Shown: in pieces, positions 36,257-46,912 of the stretch | Layout of the letters: each line of letters opens with the position of its first letter | Position numbering within the stretch: the first letter of the stretch is position 1 | Origin: Marinobacter sp. BGYM27 | GTDB lineage: Bacteria; Pseudomonadota; Gammaproteobacteria; Pseudomonadales; Oleiphilaceae | NCBI GenBank assembly: GCA_025153445.1 | Contig: JANZNS010000007.1 | Coordinates: forward strand, 171,714 to 235,713 | Direction: 5' to 3' | DNA: 64,000 bases | Position numbers and translations under genes: made by a program | The notes under the pieces: generated by a model | What the model was told of the DNA's origin: nothing | Seen by the model: only the letters and a program-made list of their open reading frames with translations | The model's database searches: none

Positions 36257-36919
36257 TTATGAGCCGGACACGCGATAGATACGCACCCGATTGAACTCCT
36301 CAAATTCGTGCAGATCCGGCCAGGTGCGCCCCTCTTTCACCGTTTGCAGCTGATAGCGCTCATCACCAAGATCGCGCACCCGGGAATCCGCCAGCAATAC
36401 TGAAGGCGCTGCCCTGCAAAAACTGTCCAGTAGCGGACGATTATCCGGGTCATATAGCACATCTGCAGCAGTGACCAGATCAAACTCGCCAGCACGGGCA
36501 TCCCAGTTATCGCAACATTTCACCTCGACCTGATTGAGCCTGGCATTTGCAACAACCGCCGCCAACGCGTCACCGTCGATATCACAGGCGACGACTTCAG
36601 CCGCGCCTGCCAGCGCGCAGGCAATGGCCACGACACCTGAACCCGCGCCGAAATCGACCACCCGCTTGCCTGCAACCAAGGCCGGGTTGTCCAGAATGTA
36701 CTGTGAAAGGATCTGCCCGCTCGCCCAGCAAAACGACCAGTAAGCCGGCTCTGCGACAACAGCCTGGGCTTCATCGTGACTTAACGGCCCTTCCAGGACC
36801 GCAGGATCAAACAGAAAGAGTTCAATGGATGGGCAGGCAGCCGGTCGGTTGGCGGCCACCCGGCCCCGACTGAGGGTGCGCCCCATGCGAGCGTTCAAAT
36901 CGTCGTGAGTTTTAGTCAT
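36257..36919 (-). CDS. Class I SAM-dependent methyltransferase (ETFB-lysine methyltransferase-like)
   Basis: A 220-residue methyltransferase. Motif I is RVVDFGAGSGVVAI at residues 86-98, then VVACDIDGDAL, and LVTAADVLYDPDN for the late acidic motif. AYWSFCWASGQILSQYI preceding motif I is shared with the protein-lysine methyltransferase group that includes ETFB lysine methyltransferase and PrmA-like enzymes. A protein substrate is therefore likely but unproven. The gene is convergent with the CsrB-like RNA, whose terminator lies 47 bp from its stop, and divergent from mnmH. Confidence 0.82.
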   Translation of the reverse strand: MTKTHDDLNARMGRTLSRGRVAANRPAACPSIELFLFDPAVLEGPLSHDEAQAVVAEPAYWSFCWASGQILSQYILDNPALVAGKRVVDFGAGSGVVAIACALAGAAEVVACDIDGDALAAVVANARLNQVEVKCCDNWDARAGEFDLVTAADVLYDPDNRPLLDSFCRAAPSVLLADSRVRDLGDERYQLQTVKEGRTWPDLHEFEEFNRVRIYRVSGS

Positions 36920-37075
36920 GCCGCATTCTAACCGCCAAACCGCACAAGGTTAATGCAAAACGTCGCGAGCCGCGGCCAGGCCAAACACAGCCGTATTCTG
37001 AAAGCCCTGGCTGGACTGAAGAGATGCGGGGCATCAGTTATACTGCCGCCACACTTACTGGCAAACAGACCTTCT

Positions 37076-38191
37076 ATGACGCGCCCGGACACTGACGACT
37101 ACCTCAAGCTTTTCCTTGACGACGTTCCTCTGATGGATGTGCGTGCCCCTGTGGAGCACCGTAAAGGTGCCTTCCCACTGGCCGAGAACGCACCGCTGAT
37201 GACGGACGAAGAACGCCACAAGGTCGGCATTCGCTACAAGGAGAAGGGGCAGGATTCGGCCATTGAACTCGGGCATCAGCTGGTTCAGGGGGACACCAAA
37301 AGCGAGCGCATCGCTCATTGGACCCGGTTCGCCACCCAGCACCCGGACGGCTATCTATTCTGCTTTCGTGGCGGCCTGCGATCGCGCCTGACACAGCAGT
37401 GGATGAAGGAAGCCGGCATCGATTATCCCTTGGTGAAGGGGGGCTACAAGGCGCTGCGCCGATTCCTCATAGAACAGCTCGAAACCCTGCCGGCGCAATT
37501 GCCGATGTTCGTCATCAGCGGTCGGACCGGCACCGGTAAAACCCGACTCCTGCTGGATACCCCCAACCCACTCGATCTTGAAGGAATAGCCAACCACAGG
37601 GGTTCAAGTTTTGGTCGCACCCTGATCCCCCAACCTACCCAGATCGATTTTGAAAACCGCGTCGCTATCGACCTGTTAAAAGCCCGTTATCGTCGTGCCG
37701 GCCCCATCTTCGTTGAAGATGAAAGCCGTTTGGTGGGCCAGTGTGCTGTCCCGGAACATCTCAGGGAACAGATGCTCAAAGCCCCGCTACTGATTCTTGA
37801 AAGCACAATCAAAGAGCGCATCGATATTATCAAGCAGGATTACGTCACGGACATGCTGGAGGCCTATCTCCAGCGGGATGGCGAAGTCGCCGGCTGGCAT
37901 AATTTTCGCGAATACCTGACCAGCGCACTGGACCGCATCCGGCGCAGGCTCGGAGGCGAACGTCACCAGGAATTACGCGCGGTGATGACCAACGCACTCG
38001 ATGCCCAGCAGCAGGGTGACTCGCTGGACGGCCACGACGAGTGGATCGAAATCCTGCTACGGGACTACTACGACCCCATGTACGACTACCAGCTCAGCCA
38101 TAAAGAGGGGCGCATTGCCATGCGCGGAGACCTGGCCAGCTTGCGGAACTGGGCGAACAACATGCCGGGCCCCATGCGCTCAACATCCTGA
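37076..38191 (+). CDS. mnmH: tRNA 2-selenouridine synthase
   Basis: A 371-residue enzyme that converts 2-thiouridine at the tRNA wobble position to 2-selenouridine through a geranylated intermediate. The N-terminal rhodanese domain has its catalytic cysteine at C96 in FCFRGG (C97 in E. coli). The C-terminal domain has a P-loop GRTGTGKT (149-157), then DLEGIANHRGSSFG and the C-terminal YYDPMYDYQL. The ATG at 37076 gives the family-typical start TRPDTDDYLKLFLDDVPLMDVRAP; the frame open from 36953 is not needed. The selenophosphate synthetase gene selD is not adjacent. Confidence 0.94.
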   Translation: MTRPDTDDYLKLFLDDVPLMDVRAPVEHRKGAFPLAENAPLMTDEERHKVGIRYKEKGQDSAIELGHQLVQGDTKSERIAHWTRFATQHPDGYLFCFRGGLRSRLTQQWMKEAGIDYPLVKGGYKALRRFLIEQLETLPAQLPMFVISGRTGTGKTRLLLDTPNPLDLEGIANHRGSSFGRTLIPQPTQIDFENRVAIDLLKARYRRAGPIFVEDESRLVGQCAVPEHLREQMLKAPLLILESTIKERIDIIKQDYVTDMLEAYLQRDGEVAGWHNFREYLTSALDRIRRRLGGERHQELRAVMTNALDAQQQGDSLDGHDEWIEILLRDYYDPMYDYQLSHKEGRIAMRGDLASLRNWANNMPGPMRSTS

Positions 38192-38488
38192 CCGAATGCA
38201 TCCAAATGCTCGTTGAACCGTATACGTCCGGCAGGGAAACAACGACCAGCCGGCTTTCGCCTGAGCTTCCCGAGCTTCGGCTTGAAGGAACGCCCGACGA
38301 ATCGGAGAATGGATGGAGTGCCCCTAACTGATTGAATTGGCGTCGCGCTTCAGTCATCTTTATCTGCTATAACGAAGTAGACATTTGTAACAACCCACTC
38401 AATACCGAAAGCAACGTCAGAGTGCGATGAGGAATCATCTGCCTCAGGCGCTTTTAAAACCAGGAACCCCCCCTTACAAGGAGTCCTC
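38192..38488. other. Intergenic region between mnmH and mscS
   Basis: About 300 bp. A TATAAC at about 38370 may be a -10 element for mscS; AAGGAG lies just before its start. I see no small gene or clear terminator for mnmH here. Confidence 0.4.
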
Positions 38489-39328
38489 ATGGAAAACCTC
38501 ATGCAAGGCGACGGACAGATCGCCGAACTGGTTCAAATGGCTTACGCCATGGTTATCGCTTACGCCCCGAAAGTGCTGCTGGCCATCATCACACTGATAG
38601 TCGGTCTGTGGCTTATAAAGCGGGTGATCGGCGTATTGGACAGAAAGCTCGGAGCCAAAGACCCGACGCTGAACAAATTCATGTGCGGCCTGATCAGCGC
38701 CATCCTCAAGATCATGCTGCTGATCTCGGTCGCTTCGATGGTCGGTATTGAAACGACTTCATTTATCGCGGTGATCGGTGCTGCCGGCCTGGCCATCGGC
38801 CTGGCATTGCAGGGCAGCCTTGGCAACTTTGCCGGCGGCGTGCTGATTCTTATCTTCAAGCCGTTCAAAGTCGGTGACACGATCGAAGCTCAGGGCTTTC
38901 TGGGGTCAGTCGTCGAAATCCAGATTCTCTACACCATCATCAACACCTTCGATAACCGCCGTATCGTAATTCCCAATGGCGACCTTTCGAACTCCAGCCT
39001 GACGAACCTGAGCGCCTATGAAAACCGTCGCTGCGACATGACGTTCGGGATCGGCTACGGCGACGACATCGACAAGGCAAAGGCAATCTGCAAGCGCCTG
39101 ATCGAAGAAGATCCCCGTTCGCTGAAAGATCCCGAACCGCTGATCGTTGTCGGCGCACTGGGCGACAGCTCGGTTGACCTGATCGTACGTGCCTGGGTCA
39201 AAGCCGGGGATCTCTGGCCGTTTTACTGGGACATGCACGAGCGCGTGAAAAAGGCATTCGATGCCGAGGGCGTATCCATTCCGTTCCCGCAACGCGACAT
39301 CCACGTTTACGAAACAAAACAGGATTAA
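38489..39328 (+). CDS. mscS: Small-conductance mechanosensitive channel
   Basis: A 279-residue homologue of E. coli MscS (286), the heptameric channel that opens under osmotic down-shock. Three transmembrane helices lie in the first 125 residues; the pore helix TM3 is read in AVIGAAGLAIGLALQGSLGN, with the Ala/Gly packing pattern, then FAGGVLILIFKPFKVGD. The cytoplasmic vestibule (about 125-270) has IPNGDLSN and ends with FPQRDIHV. AAGGAG precedes the ATG and a strong terminator follows. Confidence 0.95.
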   Translation: MENLMQGDGQIAELVQMAYAMVIAYAPKVLLAIITLIVGLWLIKRVIGVLDRKLGAKDPTLNKFMCGLISAILKIMLLISVASMVGIETTSFIAVIGAAGLAIGLALQGSLGNFAGGVLILIFKPFKVGDTIEAQGFLGSVVEIQILYTIINTFDNRRIVIPNGDLSNSSLTNLSAYENRRCDMTFGIGYGDDIDKAKAICKRLIEEDPRSLKDPEPLIVVGALGDSSVDLIVRAWVKAGDLWPFYWDMHERVKKAFDAEGVSIPFPQRDIHVYETKQD

Positions 39329-39332
39329 TACG

Positions 39333-39365
39333 AAATGGCCCGGCACCCCGCCGGGCCATTTATTT
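39333..39365 (+). terminator. Rho-independent terminator of mscS
   Basis: A 12-bp stem (AAATGGCCCGGC/GCCGGGCCATTT) with loop ACCCC begins 4 bp past the mscS stop and continues into a short T-rich stretch. Confidence 0.9.
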
Positions 39366-39586
39366 CATAGACTTACATCCGTTCAAACCTACCCGGACGC
39401 GGCGTTGCGATACCGGGCATCCCGCACCAGTCGCCATTCACCAAATTGTAATTTCGTCTTCCGCCCTGCCTCTACTATGCTTGCCAATGAAACAGGTGGC
39501 TCCCTGCTCAACGGCTCCTGTAACCAGAAATTGTGGTCGATATTGTGCAGGGGTAAGTGCTGTCGCTGCTGGTAGGAGGGTGTCTT

Positions 39587-40093
39587 ATGCCGGTACAGCA
39601 ATTAAAGGAATTTCTTGATAGTCAGGCAGTCAACTATACCTGCCTGTCCCACTCCCCTGCGTTCACTGCGCAGGAACTGTCGCAGCACGCCGGTCTTGGC
39701 AGTGGCGAAGTCGTCAAAACCGTCATCATTGAACTGGATGGCAAAATGGCGATGGTGGTGATGCCTGCTACCTGGCGGATACGCTGGGACCAGCTCAGCC
39801 GCGTGCTTGACACCGACTTCGTGCAACTTGCGGATGAAGATGAGTTCAAGGATCGCTTTCCGAATTGCGAGGTGGGCGCGATGCCGCCCTTCGGCAACCT
39901 GTTCGGGATGACCGTCTACTGTTGCGAAGCCCTGACCACTCAGCCTCAATTGGCATTCCCTGCCGGCAGCCATGGCGAATCCATGCGCATGGCCACCCGG
40001 GATTTCCTGCGTCTGGTTTCACCGATGGTCATCAACAAGGGCTTCAAGCGCCCGGATGCTCCCTGCCCGGCCTGGCTGCGCAAAGTGTCCTGA
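39587..40093 (+). CDS. YbaK/EbsC-family aminoacyl-tRNA deacylase
   Basis: A 168-residue single-domain protein of the YbaK/ProX group, which hydrolyses mischarged aminoacyl-tRNAs. GEVVKTVIIELDGKMAMVVMPA holds the conserved lysine of the family, and MPPFGNLFGM and FPAGSHGESMRMATRDFLRL are the later signatures. The ATG at 39587 has a perfect AGGAGG seven bases upstream; the frame open from 39557 is discarded. The amino acid specificity cannot be read. Confidence 0.88.
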   Translation: MPVQQLKEFLDSQAVNYTCLSHSPAFTAQELSQHAGLGSGEVVKTVIIELDGKMAMVVMPATWRIRWDQLSRVLDTDFVQLADEDEFKDRFPNCEVGAMPPFGNLFGMTVYCCEALTTQPQLAFPAGSHGESMRMATRDFLRLVSPMVINKGFKRPDAPCPAWLRKVS

Positions 40094-40132
40094 AACATCG
40101 ACCGGCACGGACAAAAGAACCGGCAACAGGGT

Positions 40133-40161
40133 TTGCGACCGACCCCCGCGGCCTCTAATAT
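40133..40161 (+). promoter_or_regulatory. Sigma-70 promoter of the ubiquinone hydroxylase gene
   Basis: TTGCGA (40133) and TAATAT (40156) are 17 bp apart. The -10 lies in the loop of a 6-bp dyad GGCCTC/GAGGCC (40150-40167), which may bind a regulator. The start would give a leader of about 20 nt. Confidence 0.5.
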
Positions 40162-40187
40162 GAGGCCATTCGAACGGGGAACGGGAC

Positions 40188-41495
40188 ATGACGCAAAGTT
40201 TTGACGTGATCATCGTAGGGGCCGGCATGGTCGGCGCGGCGCTGGCTAACGGCCTCGCTCAGGCGGGACTGACCGTCGCCCTGCTTGACCGCGAAACCCC
40301 CGCACCATTCGCGCCCGAAGATCCGCCAGACCTTCGGGTATCGGCGCTCAGTGCCGGCACCGAAACCTATCTGAGCCGCCTTGGCGTCTGGTCCCGCATC
40401 AGTGCCATGCGGCTCACGCCCTATCGCCGACTCTCAGTATGGGACGCCAGCCACCATCCGCTGTCCAACCTGATAACAAAACCACTTGCCAGAACCACAT
40501 TCGATGCAGCCGATCTCGGTCGGAGGCATCTGGGGCATATCGTCGAAAACCGGGTCACCCAGCGCGCACTCTGGGATCAGGCCGGCAGCGATGAACGGAT
40601 CACACGGCTTACAGATGTTACCGTGAGTGCGATCGACAATGGTGCAGATGCCGCCACACTGACATTGACCGACGGGCGAACACTGACCGCAGAGGTGCTG
40701 GTCGGTGCAGACGGTGCCCGATCCCAGATCCGCCAACTGGCCGGTATCGGCACCACCAGCGATCAGTACGCGCAACAGGCGATGGTGATCAGCGTTCAAT
40801 ACGCCGGTTCACCACAGGACATCACCTGGCAGGCATTTCATCCCAGCGGGCCTCGCGCATTTTTGCCGCTCCATAGCGTAGAGCCCGATGGTGCAGCAGA
40901 ACACAGCTGGGGGTCGCTGGTGTGGTACGACACCCCTGCACGCCTCAGCGAACTGAAAGCCTTGCCGGAGGACGCCTTGATCAGCGATATTCAGCGCGCC
41001 TTCCCACAGGATTTGCCACCACTGGTCAAGGTGGCCGGCCGCGCCAGTTTTCCGCTGGCTCGTCAGCACGCAAAATCCTATTTCGTGAATCGCGTGGTGC
41101 TGGCAGGCGATGCAGCTCATACCATTAACCCGCTGGCCGGTCAGGGCGTGAACCTGGGGTTCCAGGACGCAGAAGCCCTGCAACAGACGCTGGTGGAAGC
41201 TCGCCGGGCCGGACAACCACTGGCCACTGCTTCCGGGCTGGCGCATTATCAGTCAGTACGCAAGCCGGCGAACCGGCGCATGATGCTGGCGATGGACCTG
41301 TTCTATCACGCGTTCAGCAATCAGACACCGCCACTCCATCTGGCCCGCAACATCGGCCTGGCACTCGCCAACTCGCTGCCATTCGCCAAGCAACAGGTGA
41401 CGCGCTACGCAATGGGTATTGATGCCCAACTGCCGCTGCCGATCCGCCAACTGATCGACCGTGCGCCACGACTACCCTTTATGAATCGCGGCTAG
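40188..41495 (+). CDS. ubiF: UbiH/UbiF-family ubiquinone-pathway hydroxylase
   Basis: A 435-residue FAD monooxygenase of ubiquinone synthesis. FAD motifs: GAGMVGAALANGLAQAG near residue 11 and GDAAHTINPLAGQGVNLGFQDAEAL near residue 305, the latter being the UbiH/COQ6 signature. The region after residue 45 (PDLRVSALSAGTETYLSRLGVW, then MRLTPYRRLSVWD) and DITWQAFHPSGPRAFLPL resemble E. coli UbiF, which hydroxylates the 6-position before the last methylation. I use the symbol on that resemblance; other family members (UbiI, UbiM-like) are possible. Confidence 0.85.
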   Translation: MTQSFDVIIVGAGMVGAALANGLAQAGLTVALLDRETPAPFAPEDPPDLRVSALSAGTETYLSRLGVWSRISAMRLTPYRRLSVWDASHHPLSNLITKPLARTTFDAADLGRRHLGHIVENRVTQRALWDQAGSDERITRLTDVTVSAIDNGADAATLTLTDGRTLTAEVLVGADGARSQIRQLAGIGTTSDQYAQQAMVISVQYAGSPQDITWQAFHPSGPRAFLPLHSVEPDGAAEHSWGSLVWYDTPARLSELKALPEDALISDIQRAFPQDLPPLVKVAGRASFPLARQHAKSYFVNRVVLAGDAAHTINPLAGQGVNLGFQDAEALQQTLVEARRAGQPLATASGLAHYQSVRKPANRRMMLAMDLFYHAFSNQTPPLHLARNIGLALANSLPFAKQQVTRYAMGIDAQLPLPIRQLIDRAPRLPFMNRG

Positions 41496-41605
41496 CCAAT
41501 AAGAGCGGACGCGGCAAACAGAAACACCTGGTCCCCTCAGCGTTCCCGGACCATAGGCGATAATTCAACGACTGATACCAGCCGTATCACAAGGAGCTTT
41601 TCAGT

Positions 41606-41971
41606 ATGGCGGAAACCATTTTCGACAAGATCATCAATCGCGAAATTCCTGCAGATATCGTTTACGAAGACGACATCAGTCTCGCGTTCCGCGATATCAA
41701 TCCGCAGGCACCGGTACATCTGCTGATTATTCCCAAAAAGCAGATCGCCACTATCAACGACATTGAATCCGGCGATCGCGAACTCGTTGGGCATCTGTTT
41801 GTGGTGGCCAACAAGCTCGCCAAAGACATGGGCTTTGCCGACGACGGCTACCGCGTGGTGATGAATTGCAACGAGCAGGCCGGCCAGACTGTTTTCCATA
41901 TTCACCTGCACCTGTTGGCCGGCAAACCTCTGGGCTGGCCGCCGTATACGGACAAGATGAAGCAGGGCTGA
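41606..41971 (+). CDS. HIT-family nucleotide hydrolase (HINT-like)
   Basis: A 121-residue histidine-triad protein. The triad is H98, H100 and H102 in FHIHLHL, following EQAGQTV, with the N-terminal TIFDKIINREIPADIVYEDD and PQAPVHLLIIPKK typical of HINT/HinT proteins that hydrolyse AMP-lysine and similar phosphoramidates. AAGGAG precedes the ATG. It is convergent with the GFA gene and shows no functional link to the ubiF-like gene upstream. Confidence 0.94.
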   Translation: MAETIFDKIINREIPADIVYEDDISLAFRDINPQAPVHLLIIPKKQIATINDIESGDRELVGHLFVVANKLAKDMGFADDGYRVVMNCNEQAGQTVFHIHLHLLAGKPLGWPPYTDKMKQG

Positions 41972-42052
41972 TAAAGAGGCTCTTTTGGCAGCAACTATCC
42001 ACTGTAACAGCGCGATAGGTGGAGGTTGCTGCCCTTGCTGCTGCAGCCCTGA

Positions 42053-42469
42053 TCAGGGCGTGTACCGCGCAAACACCTCACCTTCGGTCATCTCCGGGGT
42101 GATATTGGCGAAGCTGTAATATCCGGGTTTACGATCAATAAAGATCTGCGATGTCATCGAAAAATCGGAACCACTTTGAAACAGCCCCGCCGGAATGGCG
42201 TACTCTTCAGCACCCTTCAATTTATAGAACAGATGGGTACCACACTCGCTGCAAAAACCACGCTCCGCCCAATCTGACGAATTGTAGACAGTGATATTTT
42301 CCAGGCCGACAAACTGCACGTCGCTGTCACAGTGCACCGCCAGGTAGGGCCCGCCGCCCCATTGCCGACACATGCCGCAATGGCATGCTTCAACCGCATC
42401 CCGGCGCCCCGCCGTCACTGTAACTTTGCCACACAGACACTGCCCCTCCATACGCTCAAGGTTTTCCAT
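42053..42469 (-). CDS. GFA/CENP-V-family zinc protein
   Basis: A 138-residue protein with the zinc-binding cysteines of the glutathione-dependent formaldehyde-activating (GFA) family: CLC at 11-13, CHCGMC at 29-34, and the FCSECGTHLFYK pair. Despite the name, members of this family mostly have unknown reactions; S-hydroxymethylglutathione formation is one proposal. AGGAGG lies before the ATG at 42469. No formaldehyde genes are adjacent. Confidence 0.88.
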   Translation of the reverse strand: MENLERMEGQCLCGKVTVTAGRRDAVEACHCGMCRQWGGGPYLAVHCDSDVQFVGLENITVYNSSDWAERGFCSECGTHLFYKLKGAEEYAIPAGLFQSGSDFSMTSQIFIDRKPGYYSFANITPEMTEGEVFARYTP

Positions 42470-44254
<1,785 letters not shown>

Positions 44255-44265
44255 CCTCTCAAGCA

Positions 44266-44303
44266 CCTGAAGCCGGAGCAGGCAATCGCGCTCCGGCTTC
44301 AGG
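44266..44303. terminator. Bidirectional terminator hairpin between lamB and the DUF2855 gene
   Basis: A perfect 13-bp stem (CCTGAAGCCGGAG/CTCCGGCTTCAGG) lies 12 bp past the lamB stop and 10 bp past the convergent stop at 44313. There is no long T-run, so it may also act as an mRNA 3'-end stabiliser. Confidence 0.75.
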
Positions 44304-44312
44304 ACTCACGGG

Positions 44313-45407
44313 CTAGAGTTTGACGATAATACCTTCATCCGGCGCTACCCGTCCCTCACAGACATCCGGATAAACGCCGGCCAGTCCATCGAGCCCTTCA
44401 ACATCTTTGAGTCGCAGCCAGCTGCGGCACTTGAGGGTCGTTTCGCGCATGAACGTCGACGACCTGCTGGCAAATCCTGCCGGCCCCCATTCTTTCATTC
44501 GCTTCTGGATATGACCCGGCGCAAAGAAAAACTCGCTACGCTGTTTGTTCACACCTTCACCGGGTGCAGCTTCATCCCAGTGAGTCAGACCGACATTGAT
44601 GCAAAACATCATGTTGTCGTCCAAACGGGAGTGCAGGCGACCCAGAACCTCGCCATTGCCCGACATATCGACGATCACAGTCGGCACATCCGCATCTATG
44701 GCGGCGAGATCGTCATAGCTGACACACTGCCGGTACAACCCTAGCTTGCCGACAAAATCGAGATTGCGCTCTGATGTCACAGCAATCACTGGTGGCGCAT
44801 CAGGGTCAGCATCCAGCGCATAGGCAAGACCGATGCTGGTCTTGCTTGAGGCGCTCAGAATGACGACCTGACGGGCGCCATACCAATCCTTTTCCTGCAA
44901 TGCATCCCACAGACAGAATGACGTGATATGCAACGGCCACAGCAACATACGCTCATTGTCCATGCTGCTGTCATAGCCCGGTTCTGCTGCCACCCGGCTG
45001 TAGCTGTTATAGCCCGGAGGTAATGTCGAGCGGTGAGGCGCGCCGTCAATCAAGCGCTGTTCGGATACGCCTACAGGCAACATCTTCAGGTAACTCGCCG
45101 GCGGAAAATAACCGAATAATCGCTCGCCAACCGGAACACCCTCTGCCCTGGACTCCACGACATCGGCAAAGCCCCAAACGGGGATAACGCCCCAGCCTGT
45201 CGTGTTTTCACCCGACGGCGGGAAAAACTGCCAGTACCCCAACTGATCACCGGCAGCAGCATAGGTAATGTTGTTGGCGGTAAATGAAAAGCGATCAATT
45301 TTGACCACCACTTCACCCTCAACAATCGCCGGTATCTGCTCCGTTTCGGGTGTCTCAATCAGCCGGTTTGTCAGAAAATGGTCTTTGCGTATTTGAAACT
45401 CAGGCAT
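44313..45407 (-). CDS. DUF2855-family protein
   Basis: A 364-residue protein of DUF2855. Its layout resembles medium-chain dehydrogenase/quinone-reductase folds: an N-terminal substrate half (IDRFSFTANNITYAAAGD, GVIPVWGFADVV, GERLFGYFPPASYL) and a nucleotide-fold-like half (QVVILSASSKTSIGLAYAL, VIAVTSERN). The function is not established. It lies 19 bp after the FAD oxidoreductase gene on the same strand and very likely forms an operon with it, controlled by the divergent TetR protein. Confidence 0.82.
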   Translation of the reverse strand: MPEFQIRKDHFLTNRLIETPETEQIPAIVEGEVVVKIDRFSFTANNITYAAAGDQLGYWQFFPPSGENTTGWGVIPVWGFADVVESRAEGVPVGERLFGYFPPASYLKMLPVGVSEQRLIDGAPHRSTLPPGYNSYSRVAAEPGYDSSMDNERMLLWPLHITSFCLWDALQEKDWYGARQVVILSASSKTSIGLAYALDADPDAPPVIAVTSERNLDFVGKLGLYRQCVSYDDLAAIDADVPTVIVDMSGNGEVLGRLHSRLDDNMMFCINVGLTHWDEAAPGEGVNKQRSEFFFAPGHIQKRMKEWGPAGFASRSSTFMRETTLKCRSWLRLKDVEGLDGLAGVYPDVCEGRVAPDEGIIVKL

Positions 45408-45426
45408 ATCGGATTCCCCTTGAAGA

Positions 45427-46827
45427 CTAACCTAGCTCAGCCATAAAGCGATGAAGCTTGGCTACCGCCGGCATCGCGTTGTTTTTCATGCGTTTGATGA
45501 TCGCCTGTTTTTCAGCGTCATCCTTGCTGGCATCCCGGATCATGCGGCTCATACCATCCAGCCGATTCTCCGTCAGCCACTGGCGCAGGGTTTTGTCCTG
45601 TGACCACTGGTACTGATTCATCATCAGGCCGGCCATCATCTTGATCCAGTCGGTATCGTGATTCGGTAGCGGCACAACATGACACAGCTGATTCTTTTTC
45701 GCTTCCCCTTCATAGCTGGCCTCAACGTGGGCAATAAACGCAGCACTGAACACGGGCTGATAGGAGCGCACGGTTTGTGGCGTGATAACATCACCGGCGA
45801 ATACGGGCTTCACTTCAAGGTTGGTGATGGCACTTGCCGAGCAGTCAATATGAACCTGGCCAGTGTCAGTCGGCACGCGCCCCTGTTCAAGGATGATGGC
45901 GTCCTTTTCCAGGCGCTCAACCCGACCGAGCCGGATAACATTCCGGATACGCCGCAACTCGTTCAATTCCTGCCGGCTCACCGTTGCCCCATGAAACATG
46001 GAAGGCCGCACCTCGGGATCCAGCCGCAGCAATACGCCAGCCGCCTCCAGGTTATCAAACAGGCCAGCAATAGATTCCGCCTTTGCAAGGGCCTCAAACT
46101 GGGCTGCCATTGAGCCTATGGTCGAGGCAAAGAAATCGTCGGTCGGCTGGGTATTCTGTCGATCCAGCAACCAGGCATCCCGCGAAACAATCCAGCGGAT
46201 ATGATCAGGATCGACTCTGTTTTCGAGCAACCAAAGGCAGGCATCAATACCCGTTTTACCGCCACCGATGACCACGTATCCGGACGGCGGCCTGTCTATT
46301 TTGGGCAGATCATTCAGCGGCATAAAGCGCACGCCGTCTGCGATTGAAAATCCCGGCGTATGCGTGGATGGCACGGATGTTTTCAGATAGGTTGCATCTA
46401 CGGTTTTCCTGTTCACCGACACCTGCCAGGACTCACCCGTCAGCATCGAAACAAACCGCCCCTCGCCCTGATACTCGCACATGGGAAAATACTGTACCCG
46501 GCCTGACGGCAAAAACTGATGGCGCATCACGTCATCATAATAAGCGCAGACCTCAGCGCCGGAGGCCAGGTCGTTGAGCCCCTTGTTCAAACCCACTTCA
46601 TCCCGCAGGCCCTTGCTCAACTCTTTTGAACTCACACCATAGTAGGCGGAAGGCTGATGCAGGGTGACAAAAGGGTAAGCGACGTTCCAGTGGCCACCCG
46701 GTTTCTGATACTTGTCGACAATAATGATGGTGGCATCTGTTTCAGTCAGTAGCGTATCGGCAAACGCCATACCGACGGCCCCGCTGCCCACAATCAGATA
46801 ATCCGCTTCCAGCATCTGCTCTTTCAT
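45427..46827 (-). CDS. FAD/NAD(P)-dependent oxidoreductase
   Basis: A 466-residue flavoprotein. The FAD-binding VGSGAVGMAFAD lies near residue 13 and a second Rossmann motif VIGGGKTGIDACLWLL near residue 180, the two-dinucleotide layout of flavin monooxygenases and related enzymes. HWNVAYPFVTLHQPSAYYGV is a distinctive N-terminal segment. I do not recognise a substrate. The ATG at 46827 has a GGGGGGAAGGG ribosome site; the frame open from 47004 would run through the operator region and overlap tetR. It is the first gene of a two-gene unit with the DUF2855 gene. Confidence 0.85.
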   Translation of the reverse strand: MKEQMLEADYLIVGSGAVGMAFADTLLTETDATIIIVDKYQKPGGHWNVAYPFVTLHQPSAYYGVSSKELSKGLRDEVGLNKGLNDLASGAEVCAYYDDVMRHQFLPSGRVQYFPMCEYQGEGRFVSMLTGESWQVSVNRKTVDATYLKTSVPSTHTPGFSIADGVRFMPLNDLPKIDRPPSGYVVIGGGKTGIDACLWLLENRVDPDHIRWIVSRDAWLLDRQNTQPTDDFFASTIGSMAAQFEALAKAESIAGLFDNLEAAGVLLRLDPEVRPSMFHGATVSRQELNELRRIRNVIRLGRVERLEKDAIILEQGRVPTDTGQVHIDCSASAITNLEVKPVFAGDVITPQTVRSYQPVFSAAFIAHVEASYEGEAKKNQLCHVVPLPNHDTDWIKMMAGLMMNQYQWSQDKTLRQWLTENRLDGMSRMIRDASKDDAEKQAIIKRMKNNAMPAVAKLHRFMAELG

Positions 46828-46850
46828 ACCCTTCCCCCCTGTTTTGCGCC

Positions 46851-46863
46851 ATAACAGTGTTAT
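46851..46863. promoter_or_regulatory. 13-bp perfect palindrome, operator 1
   Basis: ATAACAGTGTTAT is a perfect inverted repeat around one central base. With its twin at 46877-46889 it sits in the 85-bp gap between the divergent oxidoreductase and tetR genes, 24 bp from the oxidoreductase start. Confidence 0.75.
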
Positions 46864-46876
46864 ATGCCATGAGAAT

Positions 46877-46889
46877 ATAACATTGTTAT
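46877..46889. promoter_or_regulatory. 13-bp perfect palindrome, operator 2
   Basis: ATAACATTGTTAT differs from operator 1 only at its central base. The two centres are 26 bp apart, about two and a half helical turns. It ends 23 bp before the tetR start. Confidence 0.75.
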
Positions 46890-46912
46890 GCTGCGTCAAG
46901 TACAATAGTGAA

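Noticed and set aside
35724..36303. Several small open frames on both strands around 36.0 kb
   Set aside because: They lie across the CsrB-like RNA, its hairpins and its promoter, have low-complexity content and no supporting ribosome sites.
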